This document shows, piece by piece, positions 44,001 through 51,869 of a stretch of 64,000 nt of DNA. Made by a program: the position numbers and the translations under genes. How positions within the stretch are numbered: position 1 is the stretch's first letter; each line of letters begins with the position of its first letter. Source of the stretch: Gammaproteobacteria bacterium. GTDB taxonomy: Bacteria; Pseudomonadota; Gammaproteobacteria; Pseudomonadales; Halieaceae. The DNA lies in the NCBI GenBank assembly GCA_030426545.1, contig JAUHYL010000009.1, forward strand, positions 1 through 64,000, written 5' to 3'. The notes under the pieces are model-generated. The model searched no databases, was not told the origin of the DNA, and worked only from the letters and a program-made list of their open reading frames with translations.

Positions 44001-44800
44001 CGCTTGAAGACCGGGGTGAAAGTGTCGATATCGTCCTCTGCGATTACGCCTGGGAAGCCCGCCGCCGACATCGGCTGGGCGTGTTGCGACTACTGGGCAT
44101 CGCCTGCCGCGAGCAGGTGCGCTACCTGCGCAAACAGGCGTTCAGCGACAATGCCGGCAAGTTGCTGCTGGCCAGCTGCGCCCTGCAGCGCGAGGCGATC
44201 ATAGCGGACCTGGTCGATGCCGCGCTGTCGCAGAGTGCCGGGCTGGACGACGACTTGCCGCGTGAGCGAGCGGGTTTCGACGCCTGCCTCACGCGCTGTC
44301 GGGGGCAGGTGGTGGAACGCGCGGGAGAGCTTGAGACGCAACTCACCGAGGCACTGAACGCCCTGTCGGATGCGCGGCGCATGCTGTCTGCGCAGGATGC
44401 AGGTGGCTGGCCCGACAGCCGGGCGGATATCGAGGGCCAGTTGCACGATCTTTTGCAGGACGGCTTCATGCGGGATACACCTGCCCAGTGGCTGGAGCGC
44501 TATCCGCGCTACCTGCGTGCCGTGTCGCAACGCGTGGAGCGCCTTTCCGGCCAGTATCCCAAGGATCAGAAGTACACCGCGATGATGGCTGACCTGCTGG
44601 AACCGCTGCAGACGCAAATGCAGCAGCGGCCTGAACTGCTGGCGCGCTGCGCCGATGCGTGCACCTACCGGTGGATGCTGGAAGAATTCCGGATTTCCCT
44701 ATTCGCACAAAACCTGGGCACCCTTATGCCGGTATCGCAGAAGCGATTGCAGGCGCAGTGGGCGCTGGTAGAGGCCTGGATCCAGAATAACCCTGCCTGA
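41048..44800 (+). CDS. hrpA: ATP-dependent RNA helicase HrpA
   Basis: A 1250-residue DEAH-box helicase from ATG 41048 (MQEPGETTQGHAPL). Walker A is GETGSGKTTQLP, motif II is IIDEAHERSLNVDF, motif III SATID, followed by HA2/OB domains and the long C-terminal DUF3418 region that distinguishes HrpA. Length is close to the E. coli protein (1300). It unwinds RNA and resolves stalled ribosomes. A rho-independent terminator follows at 44854, separating it from the RiPP genes. Confidence 0.93.
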   Translation: MQEPGETTQGHAPLQFPLHYPEDLPIAQKRADIADAIARHQVVIVAGETGSGKTTQLPKICLELGRGDAGMIGHTQPRRLAARTVATRIAEELGVEPGELVGYQVRFTDRVSENTRVKLMTDGILLNEMQRDRLLRRYDTLIIDEAHERSLNVDFLLGYLKRILPQRPDLKLIVTSATIDVQSFSRYFDGAPVIEVSGRGYPVETHYLQDVEEEARARQVASLVEEIESGVHGERGDVLVFLPGEREIREQARVMKALERVEVLPLYARLSQAEQNRVFTTGSSRRGIRAVLATNVAETSLTVPGIRYVIDPGTARISRYSHRSKLQRLPIEAISQASADQRRGRCGRVGPGVCFRLYTEEDFNSRPEYTAPEIQRTNLASVVLQMLTLGLGDVQAFPFIDPPDGRLVRDGFKVLEELGAVTAEGKLTKTGRRMARLPVDPRVARMVIEASRQGCLESVLVIASAISVQDPRERPAEKQQQADQQHARFKHERSDFMAWLALWRHYEEQRQALSQNQLRKLCKREYLSYLRLREWRDVHRQLTIACRQQKLAVRQELPEEESYEGVHRSLLAGLLSNIAQQHEGREYLGSRNRKLSIFPGSSQARRSPRWLVAAEIVETSRVYARQVAQIDPRWALDINPVLLKRHYYEPRWRARTGQAVAYERVTLFGLTLADKQIVHYGPINAAESRQLMIREGLVAGNYNRHPKFLKHNLSLVRDIEGLEARTRRRDLLAGEQVLFEFYDQRLPPDMCTSRGLESWLSKHPRDEESLYMSRDVLLAASPGGDVDAQFPPSLDWQGTRFKLSYAFQPGNEGDGVSITVPVALLNRAPRFLFDWLVPGLLREKCVALVKALPKEKRKRLVPAPDYVDRALAELQPSDDDLLEALAGRLSRLGNVALTRADWGDVQLDDYYRMNIKVVDAQGKLLAQGRDLHALIERFRADTQQSVSRAAPESPAREGLTRWDFDALPERFTFRQAGVDIVSWPALEDRGESVDIVLCDYAWEARRRHRLGVLRLLGIACREQVRYLRKQAFSDNAGKLLLASCALQREAIIADLVDAALSQSAGLDDDLPRERAGFDACLTRCRGQVVERAGELETQLTEALNALSDARRMLSAQDAGGWPDSRADIEGQLHDLLQDGFMRDTPAQWLERYPRYLRAVSQRVERLSGQYPKDQKYTAMMADLLEPLQTQMQQRPELLARCADACTYRWMLEEFRISLFAQNLGTLMPVSQKRLQAQWALVEAWIQNNPA

Positions 44801-44853
44801 AGCAGTGCTTTGTGGTGGCATTTCACCCCGGGTGGCGCTTTTCCGGGCCAGGG

Positions 44854-44880
44854 GGCCTGGCCGGGGCAGGCCATTTTCTT
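44854..44880 (+). terminator. Rho-independent terminator after hrpA
   Basis: Stem GGCCTG/CAGGCC with a 7-base loop followed by ATTTTCTT. It lies 53 bp after the hrpA stop and 133 bp before hvfA, so the RiPP operon should have its own promoter in 44881-45013. No convincing sigma-70 or ECF pair was found there. Confidence 0.6.
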
Positions 44881-45013
44881 GTGAAACTATTTGTTTGATG
44901 GTATGTCATAGCCTCCACGAGCTCGTATCGCGCTGGCACAGCTTTGCAGGAACGGCCATGCGGTAAAGCCCGGGTATTACTATCAAAATCTTACTCACGA
45001 CAGGGAATCAATC

Positions 45014-45418
45014 ATGGCAAATCTGAAGAAACCTCTTGCGGCCGCTCTGGGTGCCGCTTTTATGGCCAGCGCTGCGGTACCGATGGCCTCTGCGGAGGTG
45101 AATCCGTTCTCCGCACAGCCGCTCAGCAGCGGTTACGACCTGCCCAACTACGGTGCCCACAAGGAAGGCGGTTGTGGTGAAGGCAAATGTGGCGAAGGCA
45201 AATGCGGCGGCGACGACAAGGGCGACGGCGAAGGCAAATGCGGTGAAGGCAAATGCGGCGGCGACGAGAAAGGCGACGGCGAAGGCAAATGCGGTGAAGG
45301 CAAATGCGGCGGCGACGAGAAAGGCGACGGCGAAGGCAAATGTGGTGAAGGCAAGTGCGGCGGCGATGATAAAGCCGACGGCGAAGGCAAATGCGGCGAG
45401 GGTAAGTGCGGCGGATAG
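45014..45418 (+). CDS. hvfA: HvfA-like RiPP precursor with ten EGKCG motifs
   Basis: A 134-residue secreted precursor. A Sec signal peptide (residues 1-27, ending ASA) is followed by a 28-residue spacer, one EGGCG and ten EGKCG motifs in five pairs separated by GD(D/E)K(G/A)DG linkers. Known HvfA/bufferin peptides have such Cys modified by the DUF692-DUF2063 enzymes into heterocyclic (oxazolone/thioamide or thiooxazole) groups and bind copper. The modifying genes follow directly, so this is the substrate. The function (metal buffering or acquisition) is inferred from family. GGGA precedes the ATG by 8 bases. Confidence 0.88.
   Translation: MANLKKPLAAALGAAFMASAAVPMASAEVNPFSAQPLSSGYDLPNYGAHKEGGCGEGKCGEGKCGGDDKGDGEGKCGEGKCGGDEKGDGEGKCGEGKCGGDEKGDGEGKCGEGKCGGDDKADGEGKCGEGKCGG
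45179..45415 (+). repeat. Tandem 51-bp coding repeats of hvfA
   Basis: Five copies (the last cut short) start at 45179, 45230, 45281, 45332 and 45383, each encoding EGKCGEGKCGGD.K.DG. Copies two and three are identical in DNA, while the others differ at mostly synonymous sites, which suggests recent unit duplication. Copy number is likely to vary between strains. Confidence 0.9.
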
Positions 45419-45420
45419 TC

Positions 45421-46272
45421 ATGCCTGAGCATCACCGAGAGCTCCATGGAGCGGGGCTCGGACTGCGGCGGGCCCTTCTGGGCCCGCTGCTTTCCATGGA
45501 TCAAAATTCTGTAGATTTTATGGAAGCGGCGCCGGAAAACTGGATCGGTGTTGGCGGCCGCTACCGCAAACAGTTCATGGCCCTGGCCGAGCGCTATACG
45601 CTCGCCTTCCACGGCCTGTCACTGGATATAGGCGGGCCTGACCCGCTGGACCTCGACCTCGTGCGCGCGGTGCGCGAGTTGATGAACGAAACCGACGCAC
45701 CCCTCTACAGCGAGCACCTGACGTACTGCGCTGCTGACGGCCACCTGTACGATTTACTGCCTATCCCGTTCACCGAGGAGGCGGTGCAGCACGTGGCTGC
45801 GCGGGTGCGCCAGGTACAGGACATCATCGGCCAGCCCATCGCGCTGGAAAACGCGTCCTATTACGCACAGGCGCATACCGAACTGAGTGAAGCCGAGTTT
45901 ATCGCTGCGGTGCTGGCGGAGAGCGGCTGTGACCTTTTGCTCGATGTAAACAACATCTACGTCAACAGTATCAACCACCGCTACGATCCGATCGAGTTCC
46001 TTGACTCGCTGCCGTTGGAGCGTACGCGTTACATCCACATCGCCGGCCACTATGACGAGGCGCCGGATTTGAAGGTGGATACGCATGGCGCCGCGGTCAT
46101 CGACCCGGTGTGGCAAATCCTGCAGGAGGCCTACAAGCGCCTGGGCCCCATTCCCACATTGCTGGAGCGGGATTTCAATTTTCCGCCGCTGTCAGTGCTG
46201 CTGGAGGAGGTGGCAACCATCAGGGACCTGCAGAAGCCCTGGCAGAGCGACGCTGTCGAGGCGGTGGGCTGA
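45421..46272 (+). CDS. hvfB: HvfB-like DUF692 multinuclear-iron RiPP-modifying enzyme
   Basis: A 283-residue TIM-barrel protein of the MbnB/DUF692 family. Candidate metal ligands in family order are H64 (AFHGLS), E98-H99 (YSEHLTY), E143 (LENAS), D175/N177 (LDVNNIY), H206 and H210 (IHIAGH), D220/H222 (DTHG) and E249/D251 (LERDFNFP). It should oxidise Cys in HvfA using iron and O2. The ATG at 45421 begins two bases after the hvfA stop, giving tight co-translation. Family call is strong; exact chemistry is by homology. Confidence 0.9.
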   Translation: MPEHHRELHGAGLGLRRALLGPLLSMDQNSVDFMEAAPENWIGVGGRYRKQFMALAERYTLAFHGLSLDIGGPDPLDLDLVRAVRELMNETDAPLYSEHLTYCAADGHLYDLLPIPFTEEAVQHVAARVRQVQDIIGQPIALENASYYAQAHTELSEAEFIAAVLAESGCDLLLDVNNIYVNSINHRYDPIEFLDSLPLERTRYIHIAGHYDEAPDLKVDTHGAAVIDPVWQILQEAYKRLGPIPTLLERDFNFPPLSVLLEEVATIRDLQKPWQSDAVEAVG

Positions 46273-46273
46273 G

Positions 46274-47035
46274 ATGGCGACCACCTCGCAAGCCGAGCCA
46301 TCGAGTCTGCGCGACGCGCAATTGGAGATGGCGCGCTATCTGCGCAGCCCGCAATCCGAGTCAGCCCCGGAGGGTATCGAGCCGCGTCGACTGCAAATCT
46401 ATGAAGAGCTGGTCTACAACAATATCGAAAGCTTTCTCACCAGTGGTTTTCCCGTGCTGCACAGCCTGTACGAAGAGGACGACTGGCGCGCACTGGTTCG
46501 CAGCTTCATGCAGGATCATCGCTGTCATTCGCCTTACTTCCTGGAGATCAGCCAGGAGTTCCTGCAGTTCCTGCTGCAGGATCACCAGATGCGGCCCTGT
46601 GATCCACCGTTCCTGACCGAACTTGCCCACTACGAATGGGTAGAACTGGCACTGGACGTCTCTGAGGAGACCCTGCCGTCATCGCCTGCGGTGAGCAATC
46701 TGCTCGACGCCGTACCGCATTTGTCGCCACTGGCCTGGTCGCTGGGCTATCAGTATCCGGTCCACCGTATTGGCCGCGCATCCGGGTGGCCGTCACCGGC
46801 GCCGACCTATCTGGTGGTCTACCGGGATCCCGACGACAAGGTGCGCTTCATGGAAGTGAACGCCGGCAGTGCGCGCCTGCTGGAGCGGATCCGTGATAAC
46901 GAGGCGCAGACCCTGCGCGAGATTCTGCACGGGCTTGCCGCAGAAATGGGCGCAGAGCCGACGGTGATCGAAACCTTTGGCCTTGAGCAGGTAGAGCAGT
47001 TTGTGGCTGCATCTGTGCTTTGGTTCTCAGACTGA
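46274..47035 (+). CDS. hvfC: HvfC-like DUF2063 partner of HvfB
   Basis: A 253-residue protein starting at ATG 46274, one base after the hvfB stop; the earlier open frame only overlaps hvfB. The DUF2063 domain is visible as LRDAQLEMARYLR, RRLQIYEELVYNNIESFLTSGFPVL and RSFMQDHRCHSPYFLEISQEF. The C-terminal half (LVVYRDPDDKVRFMEV) resembles MbnC-like partners that bind the precursor leader and form the heterodimer with DUF692. The usual fourth gene (DoxX-type HvfX) is absent; the next gene is mlaA-like. Confidence 0.88.
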   Translation: MATTSQAEPSSLRDAQLEMARYLRSPQSESAPEGIEPRRLQIYEELVYNNIESFLTSGFPVLHSLYEEDDWRALVRSFMQDHRCHSPYFLEISQEFLQFLLQDHQMRPCDPPFLTELAHYEWVELALDVSEETLPSSPAVSNLLDAVPHLSPLAWSLGYQYPVHRIGRASGWPSPAPTYLVVYRDPDDKVRFMEVNAGSARLLERIRDNEAQTLREILHGLAAEMGAEPTVIETFGLEQVEQFVAASVLWFSD

Positions 47036-47121
47036 GTTTCACAGCCATCGCCGCGTATTGAATGGAGTGTGGGCGACGCGTAACATGGCGCTTTCCCCAT
47101 CCCCTGGGACAAACTGACCTG

Positions 47122-47853
47122 ATGTCATACCCCCGGCTTCTGCCCCTGTTGCTGTTGACGCTCGCGCTGCCCTTTGCGGCCGTGGCGCAGGAGCTTGGTG
47201 AGGTCGAAAACGTTGATCCCTGGGAGCCGCTGAATCGTAAAATTTTTGCTTTCAATGAAGGCCTCGATGACTATCTTCTCAGCCCTATCGCGCGCGGTTA
47301 CCGCTGGGTGGCGCCCGATCCGCTGGAGAATGGCGTCAGCAACGCCATCGATAATATCTGGGAATTCAATACCATCTTCAACTCCGCCCTGCAGGGCCGC
47401 CCGGCGGATGCGTTTGACTCCTTCGGTCGGCTGGTCATCAACTCCACGGTGGGGGTGCTGGGCTTTTTCGATGTCGCCTCGGCCATCGGAATTGAGCATA
47501 AGCCCGCTGACTTCGGTCAAACGCTGTACGAGTGGGGCGTTGGCACCGGCCCTTATCTGATGGTGCCTTTGGCCGGCCCGCGCACACTGCGCAGTGGGTT
47601 TGGCAGCCTCGTGGACAACTTCTACTCGATCCCCTCGCTACCCAAGGATCAGATATTCAACTGGACATTCGTGGGCATTGAGGCGATTGATATCCGCGCC
47701 GACCTGCTGCGGGCCGACGAACTGATCTCTGGCGATCGCTATATTTTCGTGCGCAATGCCTACCTGCAGCGGCGACAGACTTTTCTCAATGGTGGCGTTG
47801 TGATCGACGGATTCTCCGATTTCGAGGACGGCGAGGACTTCGAGGAATTCTAG
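47122..47853 (+). CDS. mlaA: MlaA/VacJ-like protein lacking a lipobox
   Basis: A 243-residue MlaA-family protein, which in E. coli is the outer-membrane lipoprotein of the phospholipid retrograde transport system. The body matches (DPWEPLNRKIFAFNEGLDDY; FGQTLYEWGVGTGPYLMVPL; GPRTLRSGFG). The N-terminus MSYPRLLPLLLLTLALPFAA, then VAQELGE, has no Cys, so it should be a soluble or OM-embedded Sec protein instead of a lipoprotein. Start ATG 47122. No other Mla genes are near. Confidence 0.85.
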   Translation: MSYPRLLPLLLLTLALPFAAVAQELGEVENVDPWEPLNRKIFAFNEGLDDYLLSPIARGYRWVAPDPLENGVSNAIDNIWEFNTIFNSALQGRPADAFDSFGRLVINSTVGVLGFFDVASAIGIEHKPADFGQTLYEWGVGTGPYLMVPLAGPRTLRSGFGSLVDNFYSIPSLPKDQIFNWTFVGIEAIDIRADLLRADELISGDRYIFVRNAYLQRRQTFLNGGVVIDGFSDFEDGEDFEEF

Positions 47854-47994
47854 GCGCAAAATGTCCCACATCCCCGCGCCACGGAATTGGCGCACAATCT
47901 TGTAAAATCCTGCCAAAAGCCTTCTCGCCTGTGTTGCCCAAACACCCCGATGGGCGTAGTGTTCTGTCAGTTGTTCTGTCAAAGTTTTCCGCCG

Positions 47995-49176
47995 ATGGCC
48001 TCAAACGGTAACGTACTCATTGTCGACGATCAGCCGGCGCGGGCTGAGGATATGGCGGAGTTTCTGCGCGGCGGGGGCTTTGAGGCGCACGTCGTCACGG
48101 ACGTCACCAATACCGAATACTCTATCGGACCCGGCAGTGAGCTGGACGTGATCCTGTGTGAGCTGGATCTGGAGGGCGTTTCCTGGGAGGACGCGCGCCG
48201 CACGCTGCGCGAGATGGATGTACAGGTACCGGTGATCATGTTCAGCGAGCTGGCCGATGTCGAGCATATGATGACTGCGCTGCGCCTCGGCGCCCATGAT
48301 TTCTTCCCGCGGCCGGTTGAGGATCGCAATGCCCTGGTGCGCTCGATCGAGCGCTGCGTACGCCACCGCCAGTTGCGCCGTGAGCTGCAGGATTCCCGGC
48401 ACCGTCTGGAGATCGCCAACGCTGAACTGCGTGGCACGGTGAAGATGCTGGAGCAGGATCAGCAGGCGGGCAGGCAGGTACAGTTGCGTATGCTGCCCGC
48501 AACACCGCTGGTGCTCAGCGACTACGTGTTCAGCCACACGGTCATTCCCTCACTGTATCTCAGCGGCGATTTCACCGATTACTTCACCGTGGGCGATCAC
48601 TGCGTGACCTTTTTCATGGCGGACGTCTCCGGGCACGGCAGTTCATCCGCTTTTGCCACGGTCCTGCTGAAGAATCTCTTCGCCCGCAAGCGTTCCGCGC
48701 TGCTGCGCAAAGACGATCACAGCATCCTCAGCCCGATGGCGATGCTGCAACAGGCAAACCTCGAATTGATGAACCTCGCGGTCGGCAAGTTCGCCACCAT
48801 GATTGTTGCCACGCTGGACATGCGGGCGAACACGCTTCGCTACAGCGTGGCCGGCCACCTTCCCCTGCCGGTGCTGGTAAGCGAGGAGGGCGCCCATTAT
48901 TTACAGGGTGAGGGCTCCGCCGTCGGCATGGTCGAGGACGCCCGCTACGAAGAGCACAGCATTGATCTTCCGCCCAGCTTCATGCTGGCACTGTTTTCAG
49001 ATGGCATTCTGGAAATACTGCCGCCAAAAAACCTGATCGAGAAAGAACAGTACTTTCTCGATGTATTCGAGCAGAGTGCCGATTCGCCGGATGAGCTGGT
49101 GACACGGCTTGGCCTCGACCATGTCGAGACGGCGCCGGACGATATTGCCGCGCTGTTCCTCAACAAGCGTGGCTAG
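47995..49176 (+). CDS. PP2C-type (SpoIIE/RsbU) phosphatase with degenerate receiver
   Basis: A 393-residue protein: REC domain (1-125), coiled linker (~125-165), PP2C phosphatase (~175-390; FFMADVSGHGSSSAFATVL, FSDGILE, DDIAALFL). In the receiver DD at 11-12 is kept, but the phospho-Asp position is Glu56 (VILCELDLEG), the Thr is Ser84 and the Lys is Arg106 (FFPRPVED). This looks phosphorylation-independent. It resembles HsbR-type partner-switch phosphatases and overlaps the STAS gene by eight bases. It likely dephosphorylates that STAS protein. Start ATG 47995; 47950 also possible. Confidence 0.85.
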   Translation: MASNGNVLIVDDQPARAEDMAEFLRGGGFEAHVVTDVTNTEYSIGPGSELDVILCELDLEGVSWEDARRTLREMDVQVPVIMFSELADVEHMMTALRLGAHDFFPRPVEDRNALVRSIERCVRHRQLRRELQDSRHRLEIANAELRGTVKMLEQDQQAGRQVQLRMLPATPLVLSDYVFSHTVIPSLYLSGDFTDYFTVGDHCVTFFMADVSGHGSSSAFATVLLKNLFARKRSALLRKDDHSILSPMAMLQQANLELMNLAVGKFATMIVATLDMRANTLRYSVAGHLPLPVLVSEEGAHYLQGEGSAVGMVEDARYEEHSIDLPPSFMLALFSDGILEILPPKNLIEKEQYFLDVFEQSADSPDELVTRLGLDHVETAPDDIAALFLNKRG

Positions 49177-49660
49177 TTCCCAGGAAGGTAAAATTCTCGC
49201 CGCCAGTCATGGTGGCTCTTACGTTATTCGCCTGGTGGGCGATGTAAGGCTCACCCTGTGCACCACCATCGATGAGTATTTCCAGGTGATGTACGAGGAT
49301 CCGGAATTTACCAGTGTATGGGTAGACCTGTGTGAGGCCCAGGGCATCGACAGCACGACCCTCGGTCTGCTGGCGAAGCTGGCGCTCACCGTGGAGGAGA
49401 AGTTTGGCTTTCGGCCTACCATTTACGCCAGTGATCCCGGCATCGTCAGGCTGCTGAAAAGCATGGCCTTCCAGCGCCTGTTCGATCTGCGCGAGGAAGC
49501 CTGCGGTGTCCCCGGTGAGGTGACTGAGATTCCCGCTGTGGCAGGCAGCGAAGAGGCGGTGAAAGAAAAGGTCATCGAAGCCCATCGTGCGTTGATGGGT
49601 ATCTCCGAGGAGAATCGTGAGCGCTTTACGGAGTTGATGACCGCGCTGGAGCACGGTTAG
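49169..49660 (+). CDS. STAS-domain anti-sigma factor antagonist (HsbA-like)
   Basis: A 163-residue protein whose GTG at 49169 overlaps the phosphatase stop, so they are co-translated. The STAS fold is visible: VIRLVGDVRLTLCTTIDEYF, VWVDLCEAQGIDSTTLGLLAKLA with the DST phosphorylation site typical of SpoIIAA-like proteins. A C-terminal helical extension (residues ~125-160) is outside the usual STAS length. It is the likely target of the adjacent PP2C phosphatase in a partner-switching system. The cognate anti-sigma kinase is not in the window. Confidence 0.83.
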   Translation: MASSQEGKILAASHGGSYVIRLVGDVRLTLCTTIDEYFQVMYEDPEFTSVWVDLCEAQGIDSTTLGLLAKLALTVEEKFGFRPTIYASDPGIVRLLKSMAFQRLFDLREEACGVPGEVTEIPAVAGSEEAVKEKVIEAHRALMGISEENRERFTELMTALEHG

Positions 49661-49677
49661 CCGCTGTTTCGTTCCGG

Positions 49678-50124
49678 TTAGCGTGCTTCGCTGGCTGTCA
49701 GCTTGCTGCGTATGTAGTCGCTGTGTGGAACATAGGTCAGCTCTGCTACCCGGCGGATCAGCGCTTCCTCGTATTTGTCCAGCCTGCCGTCTGTGTAGGC
49801 CACGCGCCACATGGCTTCAACCAATTGCAGCTTTTCTTCCGCGCTGCAGTGGTCGTTGATCACCCGGGTAAATTCATACAGCGAGGTAGATTCGTCGACG
49901 CGATCCTGTGCGTCGGCGACAAGGCCGGCAACTTCCGCCGGCGTTAATGCCAGGGACTTGCACAGCAACGTTTCCAGCTCAGCCTGCTCCTCGGCGCTCT
50001 GGGTAAAGTCTGCCCGCGCTGTTTCGATCAGCAACGCGGCCGCCGCCAGTCGCACGCGGTGTTCGCTGTCGCCCGGGTCGTCGGAGGAGGGGGATTCAAA
50101 CAGTGCTTTCAGTGCGCCGATCAC
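49678..50124 (-). CDS. TerB-family (tellurite-resistance/DjlA N-terminal-like) protein
   Basis: A 148-residue all-helical protein with the TerB acidic metal-binding layout: [29 protein letters not shown] and [29 protein letters not shown], two EF-hand-like repeats. Length and motifs match stand-alone TerB-like proteins of proteobacteria, whose function is unclear. Its start overlaps the dusA stop by four bases (50121-50124), so it is coupled to dusA. Convergent with the STAS gene, 17-bp gap. Confidence 0.8.
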   Translation of the reverse strand: MIGALKALFESPSSDDPGDSEHRVRLAAAALLIETARADFTQSAEEQAELETLLCKSLALTPAEVAGLVADAQDRVDESTSLYEFTRVINDHCSAEEKLQLVEAMWRVAYTDGRLDKYEEALIRRVAELTYVPHSDYIRSKLTASEAR

Positions 50125-51134
50125 GATGCCAGTGTCTCCATGGTAGGTGTCCCGCTTACGCCATGCCCCTCGACCAGCCCCAATGCCTGCTCCAGTACCT
50201 CGGCGGTGGCTTCCTTGCGATACGCGTTTTCGCTCAGGTGACGGCGAAACTTGCGTGCCCCCGGAACGCCCTGGTACAGACCCAGAATGTGACGGGTGAT
50301 GTGGTTGAGGTGGCAGCCCTGCGCCATCTGCTCGCGGATGTAGGGTAGTAGTTGCCGGACAACCTCGTTGCGGCTTGCAGGGCGAGTGACTTCGCTGCCG
50401 AACAACGTGGCGTCCACCTGCGCCAGCATCCAGGGGTTCTGGTAGGCCTCGCGACCCACCATGACACCGTCTACGTGGACGAGTTGCGTCGCGCAGTCAT
50501 CCAGCGACTGCAAACCGCCGTTGATGACGATGGTGAGTTGGGGAAAGTCACGCTTCAACTGGTGTACCCAGGGGTAGTTGAGGGGCGGTATTTCTCGATT
50601 TTCTTTCGGCGACAGACCCTGCAGCCAGGCTTTGCGCGCATGCACGATGAAGACCTCGCAGCCGGCCTCTGCGACGGGCTCGACGAAGCCTGTCAGTGCA
50701 TCGTAGCTCTCCATGTCGTCGATACCGATACGGTGCTTCACGGTCACCGGTATCTTGCAGGCCGCGCGCATGGCGGCAACGCATTCGGCCACCCGTTGCG
50801 GTTGCGCCATCAGGCAGGCGCCAAACAGGCCGGACTGCACGCGGTCAGAAGGGCAGCCGCAGTTGAGGTTTACCTCGTCGTAGCCCCATTCCTCGGCCAT
50901 GGTCGCGCACTGCGCCAGTGCGACGGGATCACTGCCGCCCAGCTGTAGGGCGACCGGGTGTTCGCTGTCGTTGTGGTTGAGAAAGCGCGCGCGATCGCCG
51001 TGGATGAGTGCACCGGTGGTGACCATTTCGGTGTACAGCAGCGCATGGCGGGTTAACAGGCGCCAGAAAAACCGACAGTGCCGGTCGGACCAGTCCATCA
51101 TGGGTGCTATTGCGAAGCGGCGATCGAGTGACAC
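50121..51134 (-). CDS. dusA: tRNA-dihydrouridine(20/20a) synthase DusA
   Basis: A 337-residue FMN enzyme that reduces U20/U20a in tRNA. It begins with GTG 51134 ([20 protein letters not shown]). Catalytic Cys is in [11 protein letters not shown], and [21 protein letters not shown] and VKHRIGIDD are conserved in DusA. Length is normal. It is followed by an overlapping TerB gene and is transcribed away from pnuT with a 117-bp gap, so it may have its own promoter. Confidence 0.92.
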   Translation of the reverse strand: MSLDRRFAIAPMMDWSDRHCRFFWRLLTRHALLYTEMVTTGALIHGDRARFLNHNDSEHPVALQLGGSDPVALAQCATMAEEWGYDEVNLNCGCPSDRVQSGLFGACLMAQPQRVAECVAAMRAACKIPVTVKHRIGIDDMESYDALTGFVEPVAEAGCEVFIVHARKAWLQGLSPKENREIPPLNYPWVHQLKRDFPQLTIVINGGLQSLDDCATQLVHVDGVMVGREAYQNPWMLAQVDATLFGSEVTRPASRNEVVRQLLPYIREQMAQGCHLNHITRHILGLYQGVPGARKFRRHLSENAYRKEATAEVLEQALGLVEGHGVSGTPTMETLAS

Positions 51135-51251
51135 GGGTGGATGCGTTTGCCGGAAAGAATGGAGTCCACGGGTTGAAGCGATGTAGGGTACCCTCGCGGC
51201 AGGTGAATTGCACGCGGCATAGTGCTGCGCGCATTGTCGACAGGCCGTGTA

Positions 51252-51845
51252 CTACTGCCCGGCGGCTGGCGCCTGCGTACGATAGCTCTTCAGCCAGCTC
51301 AGAAATCCCACGACGGACAAGACGGTATACACCGCAATCAGTGCCGCGTAGATATCCAGACTGCGATCCTGGTACAGCCAGATAGAGACCAGGTTGAGAA
51401 AAAACCAGTAGATCCAGCCCTCCAGCACTTTGTTGATTTCCATGTAGGTGGCGAGAAAACTGAACGCGGTGGTGAAGGCGTCGATCAGTGGGCGGCTGGC
51501 GTCACTGTAGTAGGTGGCGAGGTAGCCCAGCCCCAGTGCGCCCAGACAGGCCAGCGCCGCACCGCGCAGGTGAAACGTCAGGGGCCAGACGACGACAGGA
51601 TTGTTGTCATCTTCACCCCTGCGCTGCCAGCGTACCCAGCCCCACACGCCCATCAGCGCGTAGAACAGGTACAGAACCGCCTCGGAGTAGAGGCGCGTCT
51701 GGATAAACAGGTACACGCTGAGCAGGCTGCCTGCAATACCGAACGGCCAGCACAGGATCTTTTCGCGTATCAGCAGCACCAGGAACAGCAGGCTGGCGCC
51801 GGTGGCCAGCAGTTCAACTGCCAGCATTGTCGATAGACCGCTCAT
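51252..51845 (-). CDS. pnuT: PnuC/PnuT-family transporter, probable thiamine uptake (PnuT)
   Basis: A 197-residue inner-membrane protein with about seven helices and the PnuC signatures WPFGIAGSLLSVYLFI, LYLFYALMGVWGWVRW and WIYWFFLNLVSIWLY. PnuC members carry NMN riboside, thiamine or riboflavin by facilitated diffusion. A TPP riboswitch heads the transcript (54079-54178) and a TonB receptor precedes it by 24 bp, which makes thiamine (PnuT) the best choice. The WxxWxx motif region is the substrate site. Confidence 0.82.
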   Translation of the reverse strand: MSGLSTMLAVELLATGASLLFLVLLIREKILCWPFGIAGSLLSVYLFIQTRLYSEAVLYLFYALMGVWGWVRWQRRGEDDNNPVVVWPLTFHLRGAALACLGALGLGYLATYYSDASRPLIDAFTTAFSFLATYMEINKVLEGWIYWFFLNLVSIWLYQDRSLDIYAALIAVYTVLSVVGFLSWLKSYRTQAPAAGQ

Positions 51846-51869
51846 ATCCCTGCCTCGGAAACCGCTCGA

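Noticed and set aside
44881-45013. ECF-sigma promoter in front of hvfA
   Set aside because: GGAAC and GTAA-like pieces exist at 44949 and 44962 but the distance is about half of that needed. No good pair was found.
45179-45415. CRISPR-like or non-coding tandem array
   Set aside because: Units are adjoining 51-bp repeats without spacers and stay in frame with a secreted protein, so they are coding repeats.
45148-45612. Minus-strand Pro/Ser/His-repeat open frame opposite hvfA
   Set aside because: Repeat is only the complement of the EGKCG units; hvfA has a signal peptide, ribosome site and matching operon partners.
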